A stretch of 64,000 bases of DNA. It comes from Scedosporium boydii (lineage: Eukaryota > Ascomycota > Sordariomycetes > Microascales > Microascaceae). Below, one piece after another: positions 56,250 through 64,000 of the stretch. Below the pieces are notes generated by a model. That model searched no databases. It saw nothing but the letters and a program-made list of their open reading frames with translations, and was not told the DNA's origin. The stretch is from NCBI GenBank assembly GCA_002221725.1, contig NJFT01000021.1, positions 62,001-126,000 of the forward strand. The letters are read 5' to 3'. The stretch's first letter is position 1; each line of letters starts with the position of its first letter. The translations under genes were made by a program, and so were the position numbers.

Positions 56250-57707
56250 ATGGCTTCGAACACATCTTCCGACGCTTTCCTCTCCATCCGAACTTCTTGT
56301 GATAGGTGCCGCTGCCAGAAACTCAAATGTCTCGTCCAGCTCTCCGCCGAAGCTCCGAATGGTAATGTATGTTGTCAGCGATGTGCCCGTGCCATGGTTC
56401 CGTGCGTGTTTAGCCGTCGGAGCAGGTCTCGGCGCACAAAGGTGGATTCGGATCGGAAGCGAAACTGGAGGAATGGTGCGGCGATCTACAATCCACAGGA
56501 TCCTGATGTCGTCACGGGGACCCGCCCAGCGAACCTATCGGATACTCAATGTCCGAAACTTATAGAGGAACATATCACGAGTATCACACCTCCGAACGGC
56601 CTCATGACCCCCGGAACCGAGGTATTCTTCGACGGCAGCTGGAATCAATGTCCTCCGCAGGATACATTGGCACTAAGCCGCATTCCGGCAACAAAGGACG
56701 CGGACGATCACTATCTGGAGTACGCGTTCCCCGTGAATGACAGCATCAACGGCGTCCAGTTATTCTCTGATGAAACAACCCTTGTCAGTCAGGTAGGCTG
56801 GGAGCTGGACTTGTCGGACCATGGGGTCCTGCCTCCCTCTTCATCATCCATAGAAGGGAACCAGAGCTCCACTGGATCCACCACTTTCGAAAATCACAAT
56901 CTACTCTGGGAGCGCGGTACGTCTACGAGGATGCTTCTGGATCTGGCTTCTGACTTGCACGAAAGGTTGGAGGCACTGGAGAAGGGGACGTGGCAGCAGG
57001 AGACCCACAATGCCCTGGACAACTATCCAATCGGAAGTGTACTACACCTATCTCAGAAATTCACCAACCTCGCGAATGCACTACGGAGGGCTGGTCCGTC
57101 CGGCGAAGAGGCCGCGGCTTCGAGTCGAGGATCCCCAATGAACTGCGAGGCAGACTCCATCCATGTGCCAGACTCCGAGAGATCCCGGAACGACTCCATA
57201 GCGACCGGAGGTCTTTCATCAAGCTCCGACCCGTCAGTTACCCTCATTCTACTAAGCAGCTATATCACCCTTACTCGGATCTATACGATTGTCCTGGGGC
57301 ATTTCCAGCGCCACCTCAACCTACAGCCCAACGCCTGGGTACGAGCCCCACCACCGAGCCTGGACCCTGGGCCAACAGTATGTCTTGGCGAGCTTCCAAT
57401 GATAGATGCGTCATATAGTCGCACACATACGGCTATCCGCATGGTCCTCGACTCACTCGGACAGGCCGAAGATGCTTTGGGCCTTTACCTCCCACAAATT
57501 CACTCTCCTGACGATCATGAATCCTTACGAAGCGGCAGCACTGATATCAAAGCCCTCTCCGACGTCCAAGTAAAGCCAGACCTCGCCATTGCGGTCATTC
57601 ACAGGGAGGTATTAACTGGAGCCGGCAGTATCAAGGAAGTGCTTACTACGCTGGGGAAGAGGGTCACGGATATCAAGGAGCTACTGCGCGAGAAGATGGG
57701 CCTGTAG
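56250..57707 (+). CDS. Zn2Cys6 transcription factor, pathway-specific (AflR-like layout)
   Basis: A single exon, 485 residues from the first sensible ATG (56,250). The binuclear zinc cluster is near the N-terminus: SCDRCRCQKLKC then VCCQRCARAMVPC, with 14 residues between the halves and a basic tail SRRSRSRRTK. This long-spacer zinc cluster followed by a poorly conserved activation region (LILLSSYITLTRIYTIVLGH, then MIDASYSRTHTAIRMVLDSL) is typical of AflR-like regulators embedded in secondary-metabolite clusters, not of the large Fungal_trans family. It most likely activates the neighbouring trans-ER, cyclase and transporter genes. Confidence 0.88.
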   Translation: MASNTSSDAFLSIRTSCDRCRCQKLKCLVQLSAEAPNGNVCCQRCARAMVPCVFSRRSRSRRTKVDSDRKRNWRNGAAIYNPQDPDVVTGTRPANLSDTQCPKLIEEHITSITPPNGLMTPGTEVFFDGSWNQCPPQDTLALSRIPATKDADDHYLEYAFPVNDSINGVQLFSDETTLVSQVGWELDLSDHGVLPPSSSSIEGNQSSTGSTTFENHNLLWERGTSTRMLLDLASDLHERLEALEKGTWQQETHNALDNYPIGSVLHLSQKFTNLANALRRAGPSGEEAAASSRGSPMNCEADSIHVPDSERSRNDSIATGGLSSSSDPSVTLILLSSYITLTRIYTIVLGHFQRHLNLQPNAWVRAPPPSLDPGPTVCLGELPMIDASYSRTHTAIRMVLDSLGQAEDALGLYLPQIHSPDDHESLRSGSTDIKALSDVQVKPDLAIAVIHREVLTGAGSIKEVLTTLGKRVTDIKELLREKMGL

Positions 57708-58300
57708 TGTAAGCGAGTAAGCAAGGACGATTACTGTGTCCGAGGATCGGCGCATCGGTAGGGCTGAAGGGGAAATGATGTAACGAATCCACGTACGATA
57801 TTTGCCATGAATAAATTACAGGTTGAACCTGTCTTACGTATAGCGATAGAGTGCTACGTAAACTAGTTTAGTGCAGGATCTTTTTCAACCTGTAGTCAAG
57901 GAAGATGGAGAGATGGAGAATTAGAGTTGACCAGGATCAAATGCGGTGGTGGTGTGGACAAGACCGCAAAGTGGGGGGAACGGGAGGCCGAACCGGGATA
58001 AAACATGGCACCACCTGCGCTGCACGAAGATCTGACTGGCGGACCATCCGATTGGCTGTGGGCGGCACTATGTAACGTATCGTTACACAGGGCAGGAACA
58101 TCGCATCATGCTTCTTCTCTTTTCTTATCCAAATCCTGCTTAGTGCGGGAGAGTCTCGCATGCAACTTGCATCTTAGATTGGTTCACGGCCGGAGCGAGG
58201 GCGGTGATTCTCAATGATACGGTAGATTTATTGATCCGACTGTTTTCCCCAGGATACTAACACTACGCCCGCGGTGATAAGTTCCCATGTCCATCGCCCC
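57708..58300. other. Convergent 3' spacer, 0.6 kb
   Basis: The spacer lies between the stop codons of the regulator and the Diels-Alderase. No gene is seen. Confidence 0.45.
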
Positions 58301-59491
58301 CTATGGCAGTTGGAGCTGACCACTCGCACCGCCCCCAACAAATCGTGTCTCACCATCCGATCCTCCGAGGACCCCCTCGACAAACCCCGATTTGCCCGTG
58401 CCGTTCGGCCCGGGCGCACTTGTTGGATTGCTCCACCATGCAATCTTATGACGCACCTCAAAACGCCACTGTTTGCGACATTGCTGCCTAGGCCCTTGGA
58501 CGAAGTCGATGAGGTAGCCAGTGTTCTTGTCCCGGAACGCCCCAGAGAGACCGCCTTCTTCGCGCATTTTCTGGATTGCAACAACATCTTGAATATTGAC
58601 ACCTTCCTCATTTTGTGACTCCGTGTCGACAACATGCTGCGCCGCGCACACTAGCTCATCGTCATGGTAGAGCCTGGCAACTATGTGCGGAACCCAGCCG
58701 TCGGCGGCCGAGGAGATAATGCGCAGAAGCTGCAGCATGTACGGCCCGGCGGTGGCGCACAAGTAATAGGCATCCGTCATAATCTGCGGCCAGGCTAGGG
58801 CAGACCACCCCCGAACCATCCCGCCGCGGGCCCCGTCTTCCTTACGCATGCTCAGCTCGCGCTTCTCCGCGGTACCACTCGCTTCGTCCACGATTTCGAA
58901 AGCCAGATCCGCAGTAGCGGCGACGGGTCCCATGGGGAAAATGTAGTATACTGACGGTCCTAGAAGCGCAACATCCTCCGTTTTCGGAAGTCGTGCCTGG
59001 CGGTCGCCTCCTAGCGAGTGTAGATGGATGGTCCCCTCCACGGAACCTGGGGCCCGGAACCGTACGGTGGCAGTCGATAAATCCGCGGCGATGCTGAATT
59101 CTGCAGTTGACAACTCTTCGCTGACGCTACCGCCACCTGAAGTCCATAGTCCATGCACGCGACCACGGCTCTCGGGAGAGTTTCCCTCACTCGTAATGAT
59201 AGACTCCGCAAAGTAGATTTCTTTACCCCACATACTGCCGTCGGGCCATACTGCGTTGAGATCTACGTGAAAACCTCCCTCTTTGATGCCCCGCGCATCG
59301 CGGTAGAAGGAAACCGACGTGGCTGACTCCATATTGAAGGCGTCGAATTGCCACAGCTCCCAAGCCGAGTCATTGATCCGGTTGACCATCTTCGGAAAGA
59401 GGTTGGGAGAGCTGGGCACGAATGGATCGAGCGGCACAGGGCCGGTGACGACGGAGTCGGCTGCCATATAGGACACAAATGTGCTCGTCAT
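58301..59491 (-). CDS. Lipocalin-like fungal Diels-Alderase (decalin-forming cyclase)
   Basis: A single exon of 396 residues from ATG at 59,491; the frame runs on upstream, but a TATAAGA box at 59,581-59,587 sits about 95 bases before this ATG. Family marks: SPNLFPKMVNRINDSAWELW near residue 30, GGFHVDLNAVWPDG, ALLGPSVYYIFPMGPV, VRGWSALAWPQIMTDAYYL, MLQLLRIIS, HIVARLYHDDELVCAAQHVV, SGAFRDKNTGYLIDFV, and the C-terminal RHKIAWWSNPTSAPGPNGTG followed by SGFVEGVLGG. This two-barrel family includes CghA, Fsa2, Eqx3 and Phm7, which fold a linear polyene-tetramic acid so that an intramolecular Diels-Alder reaction gives a trans- or cis-decalin. Which stereoisomer cannot be told from sequence. No cofactor is required. 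Confidence 0.92.
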   Translation of the reverse strand: MTSTFVSYMAADSVVTGPVPLDPFVPSSPNLFPKMVNRINDSAWELWQFDAFNMESATSVSFYRDARGIKEGGFHVDLNAVWPDGSMWGKEIYFAESIITSEGNSPESRGRVHGLWTSGGGSVSEELSTAEFSIAADLSTATVRFRAPGSVEGTIHLHSLGGDRQARLPKTEDVALLGPSVYYIFPMGPVAATADLAFEIVDEASGTAEKRELSMRKEDGARGGMVRGWSALAWPQIMTDAYYLCATAGPYMLQLLRIISSAADGWVPHIVARLYHDDELVCAAQHVVDTESQNEEGVNIQDVVAIQKMREEGGLSGAFRDKNTGYLIDFVQGPRQQCRKQWRFEVRHKIAWWSNPTSAPGPNGTGKSGFVEGVLGGSDGETRFVGGGASGQLQLP

Positions 59492-59989
59492 GGTGTTAGT
59501 TCTTGTGTTGTCTTCTAGTAATCGTGGATGGAGTAAGCGGGAGAGCGAAAGATGACCTTTGGTGACACAAGTATGCTCTCTCTTATATCCCGTAACGAGG
59601 AAACCAACGAGAGAAAAGAAATGACATTTTAATGCCTTGAATTGAATCTCGTCGAATTTCGGACCTTTTCGGCAGGATTGTGTGTTGCTGACGCAGGATT
59701 CGAGGATATACGATACGATATTATACGAAAAAAAGCGGACCGAACTCTGCGCATTAGCTTCAGACATTTTTAGACAAATTATCGTGCAATTATTATTACG
59801 ATAAATCTATGTATAAAGGCTATCACACGCGCAGTCTAAGGCCCAGAATGATGTATCTATAGACCACAGAACATAATGTTTTTCAAGCGATGGTGGGTTG
59901 GGCGTGTTTGCCACTGATGGCGTCCACGACACCAAGGACAGATTTGAGACTCCGCCAACGATGATGAAGAAGCGTAAACATGAGTCTAA

Positions 59990-61825
59990 TTAGTAGTCTA
60001 CTGCAAACCGCTTTCTCAAATACTCGCCGTACTTGTAAAATGAGAATGGAACAGGGGCAAGCCCCAAACCAATGAATGCCAACAAGCTATTTCCCCATCC
60101 TAGCCCCAAATTCTGGTATAAGGGACTACCTGCAAGAGGCAAGAACGCTCCTGTAACGTTACGCAGCACGGTGTTGGCGGCGAGAGCAGAAGCAGCAGCA
60201 TCCGACCCAAAGGCGTCCACGAGGTAGAGTTGCGCGGGCATCATGACAAGGAAGGTGCTGAGGCCGATGATAAAGGTTCCGATTATGGGTACAATCCAGT
60301 GCGTGTGCTTGTCGGCACTCCAGCCGTAGATGAAAAAGCCGATAGGCATGAGAGGACTGCACCACATCATCAAGAGCAGGCGGAGCTCCGGCCGGGAAAC
60401 TGTTCCTCCCCGTTGCTGGTGGAGGAGCTTGTCACTTAGCACGCCGAAGAGGACGACGGCGAGGAGCATCCCCAGGCCCAGTCCAAAATATGAAAGTCCC
60501 GCGAGACTAGGGCGGAACCCGTAAGTTTCCTCGAATACGGCGGGAAAGGTTGTGAAGAGGAGGTATATAAGGCTGAACATAAAGGCAGTGTAGAGAGAGA
60601 TGAGGAAGACAACGGGTGAGAATAAAAGCATCCTAGTCGGCCGTATAATGGCACGAGCTAGGAGCTCTGGTTGACTGAGGTCTTTGTTGTGTGTACGAGG
60701 CCGGAGTCGGTCGTTTCCAGTAGCATTTCGTAGTCGCTTGGCTTTACGCTGGAGGAGAACGGGCTCATACGTTTCCCGCATTAATGGAATGGCTAGTAGA
60801 GAGATAACGCCGGCCTGGGGAAATCGAGATTCTATTAGTCAAGCCGTAATAAACACTCAGAAAATTTCGCGAGTCTAGGGACTCACCAGGATCAGAACCA
60901 GCCAGAATGTCCAGCGCCAGCCAAGATATTCAGTGACAAAACCACCAATAACAGGACCGATTACCTATATCGTGGGTGTCAGTGAATAATTTTCACCCTG
61001 TAAATACCACGGAAAGAAACAAGCAACTCACCGGACCTAGAAGCGGGCCGAGGCCAAACAGTGCCATGGCTTTTCCACGCTCCTCTTGTTTGTGGAGGTC
61101 TGCAATAGTCCCACCTCCTATTGCCATTGGAGAGGCGGCGACACATCCAGTGATGAAACGAAAAACTAAGAACATGGCAGTGTTGGTGCTTAGGGCACAA
61201 CCAATGGTGAAGGCGCAATAGAGGCCGTTCCCGATGTAGTAAATAACGAGTCTCCCGTAGATCTCGGACATGGGACTGATGAAAAGAGGGCCGAGGGCGA
61301 AACCCAGGATGTAGATAGTAACAGTTAGGGAAGCGACAACGCTGTCGGTAATGCCAAACTCTTTGCAGAGCGCATCAGCTCCCGGGGCAAATATCACCGC
61401 AGCTAGGTTCCTGCTCGGTATTTGTCAAAGGGCTTATCCATGGAGAAAGGGATCAAATTGTTGGTTGAAACCTACGAATACAACGTGAAAGCGCTGACGA
61501 GAAGGACATGTGTCAGCTTAGTTGCCGGCTTCCAGTTTCGAGGATGTGCTGGATCGTCGGGACCCTCCCAATCGACAACGTTTGACTCGTTAGCTTTCCC
61601 TTCTCTTTCGCTCTTCTCGGCCATTCTTGATTCCAAGTCATCTCTCTCGTGTTCGTTCGTCGGGACTAGGCCAGCCCTAACTTCCCTCGATGAAGCCATG
61701 GGGGTGTCCGATAAAACTATGTCCTCGGTGGGCTGTCTAACATCGAGTGGTAGAATGGCGGACGAGCTGGAGTGTGGGTGTTGCCAGGGAATGATATGGC
61801 TGCGGCGGCGAGATTTGAATAGCAT
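59990..61825 (-). CDS. MFS exporter (DHA1 multidrug type) of the cluster
   Basis: Four exons, complement(join(59990..60814, 60887..60964, 61032..61410, 61476..61825)), 543 residues. An 80-residue hydrophilic N-terminus ends in VVDWEGPDDPAHPRNW, the usual entry to fungal DHA1 transporters. Twelve membrane helices follow. The motif-A-like loop is LFISPMSEIYGRL. The junctions read [39 protein letters not shown] and LVLIL-AGVISLLAIPLMRE. Such proteins export drugs and self-made metabolites by proton antiport, and related genes sit in equisetin-type clusters. The start could also be the downstream ATG at 61,699. It lies head-to-tail 0.5 kb upstream of the Diels-Alderase start. Confidence 0.9.
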
Positions 61826-62967
61826 AGGTCAACAAATGTAAAGGCGAAAAGATGCAAACGGATGGAGTTGGTATGTAGACTGTTATGTAGACTCTATGGA
61901 AAATAAAGAGAAAATAAAAATACAAAAAAAAAAAGATGGAATATATATCGTGACTGCTACTCGTGGTGATGTTTACTGGCCAGGCTCGAGTAACTGTTTC
62001 CTGCCGACTTTTGCCCCTTTACTTCCGGGAATGAAGCTTCGATTGCCTCGACCATGTCTCGAAGCCCGGTTCATCCTCCGCACACGCGTCATCCGCCAAC
62101 CAGCATCCTGGTCCAGGTCGGCGTTCCTCTTTACTTGTACCCGAGAGATTGGTCGGCGGACATTGTCGGTTCAATATCGTGCCGCCAAGGCGGAGGTCTG
62201 GCTGCTTAAATCCGATAGAGTACAATACAAAATGTATACAATAAGAGACTAAAATGGATGTGGCCAATCTACATAGTTTACGCACTTACACGGGCCCGCT
62301 CAGAAGCTCAACACGCGCGATGAAGGGATGGTGGTACGAAGGAATTACCAAAAACACCAAGACATATAAACGGAGTTGGATCGTTGCACATAGAAATGTC
62401 TTTCTTGCTTTGTGACCTTTCGGGGGTGGTTGATGTCGAATACACTGCTTGTTACGACAGCCTATATGTTCTTTTGAGGGTAGGTCGGAGTACGACTATG
62501 CGAATGAAATTAATGAATGAATACTGTTATAATTTACTCAGCTACGAAGGCATTGTATAAGGCGCACACCGTTGAATTTAACATATCCTCCCTGTGTCTC
62601 ATGGACGCGACGTCACGGGTCGTTGTATTTCAGGGTGTGGCGCGGTTTCAACCTTCATGTTCCAATGGCACATCTGCTAACCATTATACAGTATACACTA
62701 TACGAGGTATAGCATTAGACTGATGAATTGCCACGTAAGACTCGGAGCAAAGACTGTACGACCATCCGCGGATGTCCGAAACACGTGGCTATCGTCTTCA
62801 TAGGTGATACTTAGCCTGCCACCGTGCCACCTCACCGTCCGCCGTAATCCCCGCCATCCCTTCCACCAAGACAGCTCCCTCAACCGACGGATAACTCCGT
62901 CCATATAATTTTCCGGGGTCATCAAAAAGGCATAAATCCTATCAACTCATTCATATCAACAACGGCC
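61826..62967. promoter_or_regulatory. Divergent promoter region, MFS exporter / second regulator
   Basis: 1.1 kb without a recognised gene. A TATAATT-like sequence near 62,903 precedes the plus-strand gene by about 65 bases. Confidence 0.4.
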
Positions 62968-64000
62968 ATGCCAGATGTCAACGTTCCTCCTGCCTCAATG
63001 GTACAAGACCCAGCCCAGGGATTTACAGCCACAACCCCCTCAAGCGAGAGGGAACGTCGACGTCCCCCACCTGTTTCCAGGCGCCGAGACAAGCCACAGT
63101 TGAGCTGTGACGAGTGTCGGAGGCGGAAGTGAGTGAACCGTGAACCTGCCGGCTTACACCACTTTCCCCGAAAACCTACGTTACACTATCTCCGATGTGT
63201 AGAGTGATCGTCCGACGCCTCCTGCTGCGGTCTTCGGTCACTCCCCCACCCTTTACTCGGGACTCGGCTGGGTAACTATGTGGACTTTGAGATCTAATAT
63301 GGGCTAATAGGGTGCGATGCGACCGTCTGCACCCCTGCGCCAATTGCTCGAGTAGGGGACGAGGCTCTTCCTGCACCTACCCCTCCACCACCTCCCGTGC
63401 AGCGGCTCTAGGACCACCGCATGGGAGCAACTATGTGCAGGATCGCATCAATCAGCTCGAAAATCTGGTCATAACGCTTATGCAGCAGGGCGGCGCCAGT
63501 CCTCGAAGTCCCCTGTCAGACCACCTCCCGCCGGTCACTCCGGACGGCAGCTCTCCTGGCCAGGCTATCCCGCCACCCGGAACCCAACCCGAGCTTTGTG
63601 AAGCGACAGCCGGACCAGAGGGGCTGCACGACGTGCCGCCATCCCCATCTGACTATGGTAGTATCAGAATTCGGGAATCAGGTGTTAGTTATGTCGGCAG
63701 CGCACACTGGGCCGCCGTACTCGACCGAATCACCGAACTCCGGGACCACTTCGAAAAGGAGGATGAGGCCCGCGCTCGGAGCTCCGACCCTCCCGTCCAT
63801 CTGCAGGGCCATCTTCTCAGCCCCCAGCTACTGTATGGTTGTTCAATGCATACGACCCTCGCCTCCATTCTCGACGCCGTCCCACCTCGGTCAGCTGTGG
63901 ATAGACTAGTAGCCCGTTATTTCAACGACTTAGACATGGCTGCAGGTACATTTTGTTAATCTTCGCTGAGGCCCCGAAAAACTCCGTTGTATCCCGTTTC
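62968..64000 (+). CDS. Zn2Cys6 transcription factor with fungal-specific TF domain, partial
   Basis: The first exon 62968-63128 gives PQLSCDECRRRK. The next exon starts at 63,311 and completes the zinc cluster as VRCDRLHPCANC...SSCTYPS, followed by a coiled-coil-like DRINQLENLVITLMQQG. A Pro/Ser linker leads to SYVGSAHWAAVLDRITELRDHF and RLVARYFNDLDMAA, the start of the Fungal_trans (PF04082) region. A GTACAT donor at 63,946 ends the exon, and the rest lies past the window. Unlike the first regulator it has the large two-domain layout. In equisetin-type clusters two regulators of different kinds are common, so this may be the second cluster regulator or the first gene beyond a different cluster boundary. 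Confidence 0.85.

Overview
This window comes from a filamentous ascomycete (Pezizomycotina). The genes have short introns of about 50-250 bases with GTAAGT-like donors, CTAAC/CTGAC-like branch sites and TAG/CAG acceptors. The gene set is that of a mould: an SSK1-type response regulator, an NpgA-type phosphopantetheinyl transferase, a long-tailed SGF11, and a secondary-metabolite locus. All exon joins given here were worked out by hand from splice signals, reading phase and family knowledge. No alignment or search was run, and no tRNA, rRNA or CRISPR feature was recognised.

Left and middle part (1-45.2 kb) is ordinary conserved chromosome with wide intergenic spaces. In order it holds: SSK1 (partial, minus), a CCDC97/DUF2052 protein, an intracellular GH43 glycosidase, a very long class 3 (DAG-type) lipase, mitochondrial pyruvate carrier MPC2, an SRPBCC-fold protein, an ankyrin protein, an HSPA12-like Hsp70, hexokinase with an unusual C-terminal membrane anchor, a NAA50-like GNAT acetyltransferase, SGF11 of the SAGA deubiquitinase module, a PPIL1-type cyclophilin, signal peptide peptidase, the 4'-phosphopantetheinyl transferase, the SRP receptor alpha subunit and YIF1. 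The spacers of this part carry many copies of a 9-base motif (TACGAAGTA or its reverse complement).

From about 45.2 to 53.7 kb the character changes to a decayed accessory region. It has an FAD monooxygenase with an altered dinucleotide-binding motif, the wreck of a HET-NACHT NOD-like receptor gene, and an amidase pseudogene with a frameshift, stop codons and a 120-base solo-LTR-like insertion flanked by TTGTT. A second copy of the 120-base element lies 1.7 kb away, and there is an inverted pair of telomere-like repeats. Point changes are mostly transitions, which fits repeat-induced point mutation or plain decay.

From 53.7 kb to the right edge lies one side of a biosynthetic gene cluster: a LovC/EqxC-type trans-acting enoyl reductase, a Zn2Cys6 regulator, a lipocalin-like fungal Diels-Alderase, an MFS exporter and a second Zn2Cys6 regulator cut by the window edge. 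This set matches clusters for decalin-containing polyketide-tetramic acids (equisetin, fusarisetin, Sch 210972 type). The expected PKS-NRPS (and perhaps an N-methyltransferase) is absent from the window and probably lies just beyond the right edge. The phosphopantetheinyl transferase at 39-40.5 kb is the general activator such a synthase would need.
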